64,000 bases of DNA, taken from positions 1-64,000 of the forward strand of contig JAIEAP010000041.1 of NCBI GenBank assembly GCA_029071325.1, written 5' to 3'. Below the pieces are notes generated by a model that was not told the DNA's origin, made no database searches, and saw only the letters and a program-made list of their open reading frames with translations. The position numbers and the translations under genes were made by a program. Positions 25,790 to 34,768 of this stretch are shown one piece after another (positions within the stretch are counted from its first letter, which is position 1; each line of letters starts with the position of its first letter). The stretch is from Lachnospiraceae bacterium (GTDB lineage Bacteria; Bacillota; Clostridia; Lachnospirales; Lachnospiraceae).

Positions 25790-25844
25790 TTGACAAAGTA
25801 ATTTGGCTATGATACATTGACAATATAGTAGGATAATCTATAAA
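25790..25844 (+). promoter_or_regulatory. Two overlapping promoter-like sequences of the small-protein/ABC cassette
   Basis: TTGACA at 25790-25795 and TACATT at 25813-25818 have 17-base spacing. A second TTGACA at 25817-25822 with TATAAA at 25839-25844 has 16-base spacing, but its start point would fall on the ribosome binding site at 25851. The first is therefore the more likely working promoter. Confidence 0.5.
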
Positions 25845-25863
25845 GAGAGAAGGGAGTATGTGC

Positions 25864-26265
25864 ATGAGAAAGCAGCAAAGAATGAAAAAAATAGCGATTG
25901 TACTAACTGCGGTTGTATTGGGAACAACGGGAGCAACCATTAGAGCAGAGGCAAAATCAGATACCTATGTGGGGGATTATATGAAGCTTATAACATCTCT
26001 TGCTTCAGACTATACGGGTACAAATGTGTATAATCTGAATACCTCCACGATACGATATTGTTATACCAGTGCCTATACTTATGACAAATATGGTAATCAA
26101 ATAGACTATGATAATTGTTCTGGACCCCAAAGTAGCGGAGGTGTGTCCACTTATTATTATAATAGGGATGAAATTTGTGCGAAAGTGAAGGGATATGGAT
26201 CTATTCGTAAGACCGATTCATCGACCTCTCTGTTATTAGAAAAGCATACAACTATTTTGGAATAG
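25864..26265 (+). CDS. Small exported Tyr/Ser-rich protein of unknown function
   Basis: 133 residues; AGGGAG at 25851-25856 is seven bases before ATG 25864, and only one base before the ATG at 25858. A Sec signal peptide is clear: basic RKQQRMKK, hydrophobic IAIVLTAVVLGTTGATI, probable cleavage after RAEA. The mature ~100 residues are rich in Tyr, Ser, Thr and Gly (YTSAYTYDKYGNQIDYDNC, VSTYYYNRDEIC) with three Cys. I do not recognise a family. It is the first gene before two permeases and an ATPase, so it may be their cargo (bacteriocin-like) or a surface partner. The abrupt C-terminus leaves a frameshift possible. Confidence 0.65.
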   Translation: MRKQQRMKKIAIVLTAVVLGTTGATIRAEAKSDTYVGDYMKLITSLASDYTGTNVYNLNTSTIRYCYTSAYTYDKYGNQIDYDNCSGPQSSGGVSTYYYNRDEICAKVKGYGSIRKTDSSTSLLLEKHTTILE

Positions 26266-26278
26266 CGATACATTATTG

Positions 26279-26309
26279 TTTCAGTCAGCCTCAATGGGAC
26301 TGGCTGAAA
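26279..26309 (+). promoter_or_regulatory. Intergenic hairpin between small exported gene and permease
   Basis: Arms 26279-26290 and 26298-26309 (TTTCAGTCAGCC opposite GACTGGCTGAAA) pair at 11 of 12 positions, counting one G-T, around a seven-base loop. No T-run follows. It could stabilise or trim the upstream mRNA so that the small protein is made in excess over the transporter. Confidence 0.5.
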
Positions 26310-26324
26310 ATAACGGGGGCAATT

Positions 26325-27431
26325 ATGTGGTTATGGAAGCAATATCTTTATATTATGAAAAAGAAAGATCGCGCGGTGTTTACCGCACTTCTTACGGTCA
26401 TGTTTCTTGCACCATCAATCTTGAATTTTTCTCACGCGGCATTTCGGAATTATCAGAATGTAAAGCTTTCGGAATATCTTGATCTTAATAATTTTTCTGT
26501 ATGTCTAAATGAAAATATTACAAAAGGACAGTTGGAAGAATGTCTTATTGAATTTTCGGAAGAAGTAAATTATGCCATAAGCGGTATTATTCTTGATGTG
26601 AAGCTGGGGGAAGAAATTTTGTCTTGCAGATTTATTTTCCGGGATGGCGCGTATGGAAGAAGCGATGGATATCTCAATCTGGTAGAGAATAATTTTGTGA
26701 CGACTTATTTCACAGAAGAACAGGAGAGAGATGGAGAACTGGTTGCGCTTGCACCGGCAGATGATATATATTCCTGGGTGAGTGCAGAAGGACAAGCAGA
26801 CACTGTGGTTTTGCAGAGAAAACAATATCGGATCATAGGATATCAAAGCTGGGATTCGTCTTATATGATTCCCTATGCATCATTGGATGAAGCGACTGAA
26901 ATTGAAAAGAGTGAGGGAATTACAATCTACTGGAAAGATGCAGTCACAGAGAGACAGTATAGGGAAGTGAAGGATATATTGAATCGAACACTGGGAAATG
27001 CAGTTACGGTTCCTGAGGTAGTATTTACCGATGCACAAAAAGATGGACTGCAACATGTAATGGTGATAATTATATTCTTACTGGCAGCCATATTTTCCAG
27101 TAATATTTGGATACTGATGTATTATATCAGGGAGAGAATGCAAAGGGAACGTAAAATCTATTATATATGTGGAATGACGAAGGGGCGAATGTTTCTCTTG
27201 GAATTAGGAAGTGTTCTGGTTTTGAGTATTCCGACTTATGCAGCAGGAAATCTTCTGTATCACGCGGTAGTCGGACGCAGTATCCATAGATGGTTAGGAC
27301 ATTTGACTACAAGTATGCTGGCAGGTTCCTATCTGGATATATTTATCATATATATATGCTCACTGATGCTGATTGTAGCGATAAGAACAGGAATGACAAT
27401 GCGTACAGAGGGCAAGTGGGGGAGGGAGTAG
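26325..27431 (+). CDS. MacB/FtsX-like ABC transporter permease, first subunit
   Basis: 368 residues, GGGGG before the ATG. Topology is that of the FtsX/MacB type: helix 1 (VFTALLTVMFLAPSILNF), an outside domain of ~200 residues, then three helices (MVIIIFLLAAIFSSNIWILM, LLELGSVLVLSIPTYAAGN, DIFIIYICSLMLIVAI). The cytoplasmic loop RERKIYYICGMTKGRMFLLE matches the coupling-helix region of this family (normally LLRALGAs). It would form a heterodimer with the next permease and use the downstream ATPase. It begins 60 bases after the small exported gene. Confidence 0.75.
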   Translation: MWLWKQYLYIMKKKDRAVFTALLTVMFLAPSILNFSHAAFRNYQNVKLSEYLDLNNFSVCLNENITKGQLEECLIEFSEEVNYAISGIILDVKLGEEILSCRFIFRDGAYGRSDGYLNLVENNFVTTYFTEEQERDGELVALAPADDIYSWVSAEGQADTVVLQRKQYRIIGYQSWDSSYMIPYASLDEATEIEKSEGITIYWKDAVTERQYREVKDILNRTLGNAVTVPEVVFTDAQKDGLQHVMVIIIFLLAAIFSSNIWILMYYIRERMQRERKIYYICGMTKGRMFLLELGSVLVLSIPTYAAGNLLYHAVVGRSIHRWLGHLTTSMLAGSYLDIFIIYICSLMLIVAIRTGMTMRTEGKWGRE

Positions 27432-27435
27432 GCCT

Positions 27436-28698
27436 GTGAATTTCATTTTAAAGTCTGGGTTAAGAGAACTGAACCGTCATCAAATGATTGGCAGAATGAA
27501 TCTGATCCTTTTGGTAGTTACTTTTGTATCGGGTATGCTCTGCGTATCGACAGTCTGGTATCAGACCAGATATTACCGGGCAATTCATAAACTGGCTAAT
27601 GGGGAGGGCGCTTTTATTCTGACAGAGGGATTGACGTGTGAAGACGGATTGACCAATATGAAAGACAGCGCAGAACTAGAGAGGATTTTACAGGGGACGA
27701 AAGTGAGCTCCTTTTGCTACTGCGCTACGCCATATGTGATAAAGGATAACGCATTGGATTATTACCAGAATATTATTTATGATGATGCATGCATAAAGGC
27801 TTTTATTCCTGAATTATCAGAGGGAAAGTGGTTTTCGGATGGGGATGTGGATCAGGAGATAGAGGCAGTGGTTTCTGCAAGTGCAATGGATATTCATGCA
27901 GGAGATATCCTGACAGTTATACATAGCGGAAAAGAGGTAGGGCAAGTCCGGGTGATCGGAGTACTCAAGGATGGGGAAGCTGTTATTGGAAGAGCAACCC
28001 ATTATGATGCAGTGAATGGATTTTCTTATCATAACATGTATGCAGAATATTCAGCCCGAGAAGAAAAACCAACAGTGTTTTTAAGCAGAAGTAATCTGGA
28101 AACCGTACAAAGCAGAACCGGCGAGGAAGTGATAGAATCAGAACTTTCCGGAGGAATATTTGTTCAGTATCCCGAGAGCATTACAGATGCCAAGCGCGAA
28201 GAGTATAAAACCTATTTGTCGGATCATATTATGGCAGGAGGAGATAAATGCGTGGAATTTGGACAGATAGAGGAATCGGGAAAGGCATATCTTGAGGATG
28301 TGCTGATGCAGCAATTTCCTGTATGGTTATGTTCTTTTGTGGTGACCGCTGTCAGTATGGTGTGTATCGAACTTACATCTATAAAAGCAAGTCTCAGGGA
28401 TTATGCAATATACAGTATATGTGGATGCGCAAAGAAATCGATATGTCAAATACCGTTGGCAGAGATGCTGATGTTAAATATTGCGGCTTTTCTGGTAAGT
28501 ATTGTGATCGTGGAAGGGTGTAGCTGGGCTGGCTTGATACAACACAAAATTATCGAATTTCGTGTTCCGATGATATTGTATTGTTTGGCGGTCATGCTGC
28601 TTATGATACTGCTGGCATCGTGGTATCCGGCATATTTGTGGAAGAAGCAGTCGATAAAAGAGATTTTACGCGTGACAGAGAGCGGGGAATATATATGA
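27436..28698 (+). CDS. MacB/FtsX-like ABC transporter permease, second subunit
   Basis: 420 residues from a GTG four bases after the first permease, with GGAGGGAG upstream. Helix 1 (MNLILLVVTFVSGMLCVSTVW) is followed by a long outside domain to residue ~295, then three helices (PVWLCSFVVTAVSMVCIEL, MLMLNIAAFLVSIVIVEG, PMILYCLAVMLLMILLASW) and a C-terminal KKQSIKEILRVTESG typical of FtsX-domain permeases. The coupling loop reads DYAIYSICGCAKKSICQ, parallel to that of the first subunit. The stop overlaps the ATPase ATG (ATGA). Cargo is unknown; export or extraction of the small protein, or self-protection, is inferred from the operon. Confidence 0.75.
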   Translation: MNFILKSGLRELNRHQMIGRMNLILLVVTFVSGMLCVSTVWYQTRYYRAIHKLANGEGAFILTEGLTCEDGLTNMKDSAELERILQGTKVSSFCYCATPYVIKDNALDYYQNIIYDDACIKAFIPELSEGKWFSDGDVDQEIEAVVSASAMDIHAGDILTVIHSGKEVGQVRVIGVLKDGEAVIGRATHYDAVNGFSYHNMYAEYSAREEKPTVFLSRSNLETVQSRTGEEVIESELSGGIFVQYPESITDAKREEYKTYLSDHIMAGGDKCVEFGQIEESGKAYLEDVLMQQFPVWLCSFVVTAVSMVCIELTSIKASLRDYAIYSICGCAKKSICQIPLAEMLMLNIAAFLVSIVIVEGCSWAGLIQHKIIEFRVPMILYCLAVMLLMILLASWYPAYLWKKQSIKEILRVTESGEYI

Positions 28699-29360
28699 TT
28701 CAAATGAAACATTTATGCAAACAGTATAATCAGGGAAAAGAAAATGTATTTCAGGCATTAAAAGATGTTACGCTGCAGATTGCGGAGACAGAATTGGTAG
28801 CATTTGTGGGAAAATCCGGTGCAGGAAAATCTACATTAATGCATATAATAGCATGTATGGATCAATTTTATGAAGGGGAATATATTCTGAACGGAAAATC
28901 TGTACGGGAATGCTCAGACAAAGAAATTGCAGAGATACGCAATGCTGCAATAGGGATTGTTCTGCAGAATTATGCTCTGATGGAGGATTGCACTGCGTTG
29001 GACAATGTGCTCCTGCCGATGGAAATTGCGGGAAAACTCCGTAAGAAGGAAAGAAATATCCGTGCGTTAAAGATATTAAAAGAAGTGGATATGGATGAGC
29101 TATGGGATCATGAAGTTAGCACAATGTCAGGAGGAGAGAAGCAGCGAATAGCCATTGCAAGGGCTCTGGTCAATAATCCGCAGATTATTATCGCGGATGA
29201 ACCTACTGGTGCTTTGGACAGTACGAATTCACAGGTTGTCATGGATTTGCTGAAGAGACTCAATAAACGTGGAATTACGGTTATCATTGTCACACATGAT
29301 ATGCAGATTGCCAGGCAGTGTAATAGGATAATTAGGATGAAAGACGGAGAACTTTGCTGA
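28695..29360 (+). CDS. ABC transporter ATP-binding protein (MacB/LolD type)
   Basis: 221 residues starting at the ATG that overlaps the permease stop. All ABC motifs are intact: Walker A FVGKSGAGKSTLM, Q-loop IVLQNYALMEDCTALDNV, signature VSTMSGGEKQRIAIARAL, Walker [14 protein letters not shown] and switch His in IIVTHDMQIA. The ALD D-loop and length are those of the LolD/MacB export subfamily. It powers the two permeases encoded just before it. Its frame remains open upstream inside the second permease, but only 28695 has the coupled start. Confidence 0.92.
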   Translation: MIQMKHLCKQYNQGKENVFQALKDVTLQIAETELVAFVGKSGAGKSTLMHIIACMDQFYEGEYILNGKSVRECSDKEIAEIRNAAIGIVLQNYALMEDCTALDNVLLPMEIAGKLRKKERNIRALKILKEVDMDELWDHEVSTMSGGEKQRIAIARALVNNPQIIIADEPTGALDSTNSQVVMDLLKRLNKRGITVIIVTHDMQIARQCNRIIRMKDGELC

Positions 29361-29400
29361 GCAGATTGATAAAGTCATGAAAACACCAGTATGAAATCCA

Positions 29401-29429
29401 TTGACTTCCCCAGCCGCTTTTTTTATAAT
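29401..29429 (+). promoter_or_regulatory. Strong promoter of the pullulanase gene
   Basis: TTGACT (29401-29406), 17-base spacer, perfect TATAAT (29424-29429). Transcription would start near 29436, just upstream of the palindrome at 29446-29457. Confidence 0.75.
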
Positions 29430-29445
29430 GAAAGCATTACTATAT

Positions 29446-29457
29446 GGTAACGTTACC
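29446..29457. promoter_or_regulatory. Palindromic operator before pullulanase
   Basis: GGTAACGTTACC is a perfect 12-base palindrome with a central CG, as in operators of LacI-family sugar regulators (MalR, CcpA-like). It lies just after the predicted transcription start and before the AAGGAGAGGGG ribosome binding site, a position suited to repression. The regulator is not encoded in the window. Confidence 0.55.
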
Positions 29458-29475
29458 GAAAAGGAGAGGGGACGG

Positions 29476-31410
29476 ATGGCAGTAGAAAGCTATAAGACGT
29501 ATGGGGGGAATGATCTGGGAGCAGTTTACAGCCCGGAACGCACCAAATTCCGGGTGTGGGCGCCGGAGGCACAGCAGATGACGCTGCAGATGTATGCGGC
29601 AGGCAATGACACGCCAGTGAGGGAAAGCTGCGACATGGAGCCGGGGGAGGGCGGAACATGGAGCTATGTGAAAGAAGGGGATTGCGCAGGACTTTATTAC
29701 ACCTATCTCGTGACCGGCGCAGACGGAGCCCGGCGGGAAGCAGTGGATCCTTATGCCCGGGCGACGGGCGTCAATGGGAAACGGGCTATGGTAGTGGATC
29801 TGGCGGGGACGAACCCAAAAGGATTTGGGGAAGAAGAATATCGCAACCCGGCGAGTATTACGGACGCAGTGATTTATGAGGGAAGCGTGCGGGACTTTAC
29901 CGCAGATGTGTCCAGCGGAGCAGTAAACAGGGGGAAGTTCCTGGGACTTACAGAGACAGGAACGAAGAACAGCTATGGGGAGGCGACTGGTCTTGACTAT
30001 ATCAGCGGACTGGGAGTCACACATGTGCAGTTTCTTCCGGTGTTTGATTATGAGACCGTGGATGAGGCACATCCCTCGGATCGGCATTATAACTGGGGGT
30101 ATGATCCGGATAATTACAATGTACCGGAAGGCTCTTATGCTACAGATCCTTTTGAAGGAGCAGTGCGGGTTCGTGAAATGAAAGAGATGATACAGGCATT
30201 TCATGACAGGGGAATCGGTGTGATCATGGATGTGGTGTACAATCACACCTTTCGGGCGTCAGATTCCAACCTGAATAAACTGGCGCCGGGATACTACTAC
30301 CGCAGTAACGAGCGGTGGATGTTTACCAATGGTTCCGGCTGCGGCAACGAGATTGCCAGCGAACGGACTATGGTGCGTAAGCTGATCATTGACTCGCTGG
30401 TATACTGGATGACGGAATATCACATCGATGGGTTCCGCTTTGATCTCATGGCGGTCCTGGACACGGAGACCATGCAGGAGGCGGCGCAGGCGCTTCGGGC
30501 AATCCGGCCGGATGTATTTCTCTACGGGGAGCCGTGGAATGGAGGAGAGTCTGCGCTTCCGGTGGAGCAGCGGGCGTTCAAATGCAATATGGAGCGCTTG
30601 CAGGGAATCGGCGCTTTCAATGACGGGATTCGGGATGCCGTCAAGGGAGATGTGTTTCAGATGCAGGCGCCGGGCTTTGTGAATGGAGGCTGGGACTGCG
30701 AACATGTACTGCGGTCTGGAATCATGGGTGCAGCGCGGCATTTAAGAGCCTGTGACATTGTGTATGGCGGGGAAGTCTGGATGAGGGAGCCCCAGCAAAG
30801 CATCAATTACGTGTCCTGTCATGACAATTATACGCTGTGGGATAAGCTGACTCTGTCATGTCCCCAGGAAGGGATAGAGATGCGTAAGCGCATGAACCGT
30901 CTGGCGGCGGCCATCATATTGACTTCACAGGGCGTTCCGTTTTTGCTGTCAGGTGAGGAATTCCTGCGCAGCAAACCGATTCCGGGAACGGGCATACTGG
31001 CGGAGAACAGCTATAACATGGCGGATGCGGTCAACAGCCTGAAATGGGATCAGGTTCATGAACATGCAGATATGGTGGCATACTATCAGGGGCTGATGGC
31101 ATTTCGCAGGGAGCATCCGGTACTGCGCTTAAGAAAGGCGCAGCAGGTAGAAGACTGCCTGCGTTTCCTGGATGGTACGCCATCCGGTGTGGTGGCATAT
31201 ACGTTGGACGGCACGAAAGTGCAGGATGACGCCGACGTGATCTGCGTGATATTCAATAATAACCGGGAACCGGTCACTGTGGAATTGCCGGAACCGGGAG
31301 TATGGTCCGTGGTGATAGATGCTGTCCAAGCAGGGGTAGATAAAAAATATTTTGTAGAATCAAATGCAGTCGCAGAGCCTGTTTCAGCGATGGTACTGGT
31401 GAAAGAATAA
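29476..31410 (+). CDS. pulA: Type I pullulanase
   Basis: 644 residues, no signal peptide, so a cytoplasmic enzyme that cuts alpha-1,6 bonds in limit dextrins or glycogen. An N-terminal CBM48 domain (AVYSPERTKFRVWAPEAQQM) is followed by the GH13 barrel. The type I pullulanase signature YNWGYDPDNYN is present. Catalytic residues: Asp in GFRFDLMAVLD, Glu in FLYGEPWNGG and Asp in YVSCHDNYTLWD; VMDVVYNHT is region I. The usual IYELHVRDFS is IYEGSVRDFT here, a small departure. Start chosen by AAGGAGAGGGG. The promoter and palindrome upstream suggest sugar-dependent control. Confidence 0.94.
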   Translation: MAVESYKTYGGNDLGAVYSPERTKFRVWAPEAQQMTLQMYAAGNDTPVRESCDMEPGEGGTWSYVKEGDCAGLYYTYLVTGADGARREAVDPYARATGVNGKRAMVVDLAGTNPKGFGEEEYRNPASITDAVIYEGSVRDFTADVSSGAVNRGKFLGLTETGTKNSYGEATGLDYISGLGVTHVQFLPVFDYETVDEAHPSDRHYNWGYDPDNYNVPEGSYATDPFEGAVRVREMKEMIQAFHDRGIGVIMDVVYNHTFRASDSNLNKLAPGYYYRSNERWMFTNGSGCGNEIASERTMVRKLIIDSLVYWMTEYHIDGFRFDLMAVLDTETMQEAAQALRAIRPDVFLYGEPWNGGESALPVEQRAFKCNMERLQGIGAFNDGIRDAVKGDVFQMQAPGFVNGGWDCEHVLRSGIMGAARHLRACDIVYGGEVWMREPQQSINYVSCHDNYTLWDKLTLSCPQEGIEMRKRMNRLAAAIILTSQGVPFLLSGEEFLRSKPIPGTGILAENSYNMADAVNSLKWDQVHEHADMVAYYQGLMAFRREHPVLRLRKAQQVEDCLRFLDGTPSGVVAYTLDGTKVQDDADVICVIFNNNREPVTVELPEPGVWSVVIDAVQAGVDKKYFVESNAVAEPVSAMVLVKE

Positions 31411-31429
31411 ATTATTTTAGCACAATACC

Positions 31430-31467
31430 TTGAAAAGTTTTGATTATCTGATACAATATATAGTACA
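31430..31467 (+). promoter_or_regulatory. nrdD promoter with possible NrdR-like box
   Basis: TTGAAA (31430-31435), 16-base spacer, TACAAT (31452-31457). The -10 lies inside TACAATATATAGTACA (31452-31467), an AT-rich imperfect dyad that resembles an NrdR box. Only one such box is seen, whereas NrdR usually binds two, so the regulator assignment is tentative. Confidence 0.4.
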
Positions 31468-31521
31468 CGACGTTATGTGGGCGTAGGAAGGTATGATAAG
31501 AAATAAGACAGGGGTGTGCAT

Positions 31522-33684
31522 ATGAAGATCATCAAAAGAAGCGGGACAGAGGTAATATTTGACCGGGAGAAGATTCTGGCGGCTGTCCGCAAGGCAAACG
31601 AAAGCGTAGTGGACAGCGAGCGTATGACCGACGATCAGATCATGACCATTGGGGTCAATGTGGAGAAGGCATGTGCTACCATGAACCGTGCGTTGACGGT
31701 AGAGGAGATACAGGATCTGGTGGAGAACCTGATCATGCATCAGAGGGCGTATGCCGTTGCGAGAAATTATATCACGTACCGGTACAAACGTGCGCTGGTA
31801 CGAAAATCTAATTCTACCGATGATCAGATTCTTACGCTGCTGGCCTGCAAGAACGAGGAGGTTAAGCAGGAGAACAGCAATAAGAATCCCACGGTCAGCA
31901 GCGTACAGCGCGACTATATGGCTGGCGAGGTCAGCAAGGATATTACCCGGCGCTTCCTGTTGCCTTCGGATATTGTGGAGGCCCATGAGCAGGGGCTGAT
32001 CCACTTCCATGATTCTGACTATTTTGCACAGCATATGCACAACTGCTGTCTGGTTAATCTGGAGGATATGCTGCAGAACGGAACCGTTGTCAGTGAGACG
32101 ATGATAGACCGTCCCAAGAGTTTTGAGACGGCTTGTAATATTGCAACCCAGAGCATTGCTCAGATCGCCAGCTCGCAGTACGGCGGACAGAGCATTTCCC
32201 TGGCACACCTTGCTCCATTTGTGGATGTGAGCCGTCAGAAATACCGCGTCAAAGTGCGGGAGGAGTTTGAGGCGACAGGAATGGAGTCGGATCAGGCAAA
32301 AATAGACCGGATTGCAGAGATGCGTGTCAAAGAAGAGATCAAGCGCGGCGTGCAGATGATCCAGTATCAGGTGATCACGCTGATGACCACCAATGGGCAG
32401 GCGCCTTTTGTCACGGTATTTATGTATATTGATGAAGTACCGGAGGGGCAGCTCAGGGACGATCTGGCAGCAATTATCGAAGAGGTGCTTCGGCAGCGCA
32501 TCTTAGGCGTGAAGAATGAGAAGGGCGTTTATATTACCCCGGCATTCCCGAAGCTGATCTATGTGCTGGAAGAGGATAATCTGGACGAGAACAGCAAATA
32601 TTATTATCTGACCCGTCTGGCGGCGGAGTGCACGGCAAAGCGTATGGTGCCGGATTATATTTCTGAGAAGATCATGAAGCAGTTAAAACAAGATAACTGT
32701 TATACATGTATGGGCTGCCGTTCGTTTTTGACGGTTTATCATGATGAAGAGGGCAGACCTAAGTTTTACGGCAGATTTAATCAGGGCGTGGTAACGCTTA
32801 ATCTGGTGGATGTGGCATGTTCCTCCGGCAAGGATATGAACCGTTTCTGGGAAATATTTGATGAGAGGCTGGAGTTGTGTTATCGGGCGTTGATGGCACG
32901 GCATAACCGTCTGAAGGGAACACCTTCTGACGTGGCGCCGATCCTGTGGCAGTATGGCGCGCTGGCGCGTCTGAAGAAGGGCGAGACCATCGACAAGCTG
33001 CTCTATGGCGGTTATTCTACCATTTCTCTGGGATATGCTGGGTTATGTGAGTGTACCAGATATATGACGGGGAAATCCCACACAGATCCGGAGGCAACTC
33101 CCTTTGCACTTGCTGTTATGCAGCATCTGAATGATGCATGCGCCAAGTGGAAGACGGAGACGAACATTGATTTCAGCGTGTATGGTACACCGTTAGAGTC
33201 TACGACTTATAAATTTGCAAAATGCCTGCAGAAGCGCTTTGGAGTAATTCCGGGTGTGACAGATAAGAGTTATATTACCAACAGCTATCATGTGCATGTG
33301 ACGGAGGATATCGATGCCTTTAAAAAACTGAAGTTCGAGGCTCAGTTCCAGAAATTGTCGCCGGGAGGCGCAATCAGTTATGTGGAAGTGCCCAATATGC
33401 AGGATAATTTGGATGCGGTATTGTCCGTGATGCGGTATATCTATGATAATATCATGTATGCAGAGCTGAATACCAAGAGTGATTACTGCATGGAGTGCGG
33501 ATATAACGGAGAGATCAAGATTGTTACGGATCAGTTTGGCAAGCTGGTCTGGGAGTGCCCCAGCTGCAAAAACCGCGATCAGGATAAGTTGAACGTGGCA
33601 AGACGGACCTGCGGTTATATCGGGACCCAGTTCTGGAATCAGGGCAGAACTCAGGAGATCAAGGAAAGGGTGCTGCACCTGTAG
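31522..33684 (+). CDS. nrdD: Anaerobic ribonucleoside-triphosphate reductase
   Basis: 720 residues; GGGG lies about seven bases before ATG 31522, and a GTG two codons earlier is too close. N-terminal ATP-cone: KIIKRSGTEVIFDREKI. The reductase barrel includes CNIATQSIAQIASSQYGGQS and active-site CYTCMGCRSFL. The C-terminus has the zinc site CMECG...CPSC and the glycyl-radical loop RRTCGYIGTQFWNQGR. It makes dNTPs from NTPs without oxygen, using formate. It needs the radical SAM activase NrdG, which usually follows; here the next gene is a CDF transporter, so nrdG must be elsewhere. Confidence 0.96.
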   Translation: MKIIKRSGTEVIFDREKILAAVRKANESVVDSERMTDDQIMTIGVNVEKACATMNRALTVEEIQDLVENLIMHQRAYAVARNYITYRYKRALVRKSNSTDDQILTLLACKNEEVKQENSNKNPTVSSVQRDYMAGEVSKDITRRFLLPSDIVEAHEQGLIHFHDSDYFAQHMHNCCLVNLEDMLQNGTVVSETMIDRPKSFETACNIATQSIAQIASSQYGGQSISLAHLAPFVDVSRQKYRVKVREEFEATGMESDQAKIDRIAEMRVKEEIKRGVQMIQYQVITLMTTNGQAPFVTVFMYIDEVPEGQLRDDLAAIIEEVLRQRILGVKNEKGVYITPAFPKLIYVLEEDNLDENSKYYYLTRLAAECTAKRMVPDYISEKIMKQLKQDNCYTCMGCRSFLTVYHDEEGRPKFYGRFNQGVVTLNLVDVACSSGKDMNRFWEIFDERLELCYRALMARHNRLKGTPSDVAPILWQYGALARLKKGETIDKLLYGGYSTISLGYAGLCECTRYMTGKSHTDPEATPFALAVMQHLNDACAKWKTETNIDFSVYGTPLESTTYKFAKCLQKRFGVIPGVTDKSYITNSYHVHVTEDIDAFKKLKFEAQFQKLSPGGAISYVEVPNMQDNLDAVLSVMRYIYDNIMYAELNTKSDYCMECGYNGEIKIVTDQFGKLVWECPSCKNRDQDKLNVARRTCGYIGTQFWNQGRTQEIKERVLHL

Positions 33685-33712
33685 AAGTACCGAGACAGGG
33701 AGGCGGTTCTAC

Positions 33713-34603
33713 ATGGGAACGGATCGGGAAATGGAAAAGACTGCAATGCGTGTGTCGATAGTAAGCGTTGCGGCGAATTTGATCCTGTCACTGCTGAAAA
33801 TGCTGGCAGGTGTGATTGCCCATTCGGGAGCGATGATTTCGGATGCAGTGCATTCCGCATCGGACGTGTTCAGTACCTTTATTGTAATGATAGGCATCCA
33901 TTTGTCGGGAAAAGACAGCGACCAGGAGCATCAATACGGCCATGACCGGCTGGAATGCGTGGCGTCGGTTGTGCTTGCGGTTGTGCTGGCATTGACCGGT
34001 ATCGGCATTGGTGCGGCGGGGATAGAGAAGATTACCAGAGGCGATTATGGAACATTGGAGGTTCCCGGCGTACTGGCGCTGGCAGCGGCGATTCTGTCTA
34101 TTGTCGTAAAGGAATGGATGTACTGGTATACCCGGGCGGCGGCGCGTAAGATCAATTCCGGCGCACTGATGGCAGATGCGTGGCATCACCGGTCGGACTC
34201 GCTGTCATCGGTGGGCGCGCTGATCGGTATTGTAGGAGCGCGGCTGGGTTTTCCCGTACTGGATCCGGTTGCCAGTGTTGCCATTTGTCTGTTTATTCTG
34301 AAAGCGGCGTTTGATATTTTTAAGGACGCCATGGATAAAATGGTGGATAAGTCCTGTGACGAACAGACAGTCGCGCGGATACGGCAGATCATCCAGGAGC
34401 AGGAGGGTGTGGAAGGCGTGGATTTGATCCACACAAGACTTTTCGGAGCCAAGATGTATGTGGACGTTGAGATCCAGGCGGACGGAGAGAAGACGCTGAA
34501 CGAGACCCATGCCATTGCCGAACGCGTGCACGATGCCATAGAGACAGAATTTGCCCAGGTGAAGCACTGCATGGTGCATGTAAACCCCGCAGAAAAACGG
34601 TAA
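33713..34603 (+). CDS. Cation diffusion facilitator (CDF) metal transporter
   Basis: 296 residues with GGGAGG before the ATG. Six membrane helices and a C-terminal cytoplasmic domain fit the family. Metal site A is split between ISDAVHSASDVFST in helix 2 and MADAWHHRSDSLSS in helix 5 (HxxxD patterns). The HQYGHDRLECVAS segment after helix 2 is a family marker. The C-terminal ~80 residues (VEGVDLIHTRLFGAKMYVDV) are the metal-sensing dimer domain. It exports Zn2+, Fe2+ or Mn2+ in exchange for protons; the metal cannot be fixed. It follows nrdD by 28 bases and ends in a terminator. Confidence 0.92.
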   Translation: MGTDREMEKTAMRVSIVSVAANLILSLLKMLAGVIAHSGAMISDAVHSASDVFSTFIVMIGIHLSGKDSDQEHQYGHDRLECVASVVLAVVLALTGIGIGAAGIEKITRGDYGTLEVPGVLALAAAILSIVVKEWMYWYTRAAARKINSGALMADAWHHRSDSLSSVGALIGIVGARLGFPVLDPVASVAICLFILKAAFDIFKDAMDKMVDKSCDEQTVARIRQIIQEQEGVEGVDLIHTRLFGAKMYVDVEIQADGEKTLNETHAIAERVHDAIETEFAQVKHCMVHVNPAEKR

Positions 34604-34632
34604 GCTGCCGTGCTGCGGGGGCATTTTTTATT
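34585..34632 (+). terminator. Intrinsic terminator after the CDF gene
   Basis: CCCCGCAG (34585-34592, inside the last codons) pairs with CTGCGGGG (34613-34620), with an inner ACGG/CCGT stem. GCATTTTTTATTTT follows. Confidence 0.8.
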
Positions 34633-34768
34633 TTATAAGAAAGTGATGCCAAGAGCGAAAGCGCCATGTATATTTCGCCATCATTTCCACATAATAACTC
34701 CATAGCCTGCCACAAAAGTGGAAAATATAAACGGAATACGTCAATATAGGAAATGGAGGAAAGTTTAC

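Noticed and set aside
29440-30246. Minus-strand frame of 268 codons opposite pullulanase
   Set aside because: Antisense to conserved GH13 sequence, low-complexity translation and no RBS.
31444-32208. Minus-strand frame of 254 codons opposite nrdD
   Set aside because: Shadow of a well-conserved enzyme; no start signal and no recognisable domain.
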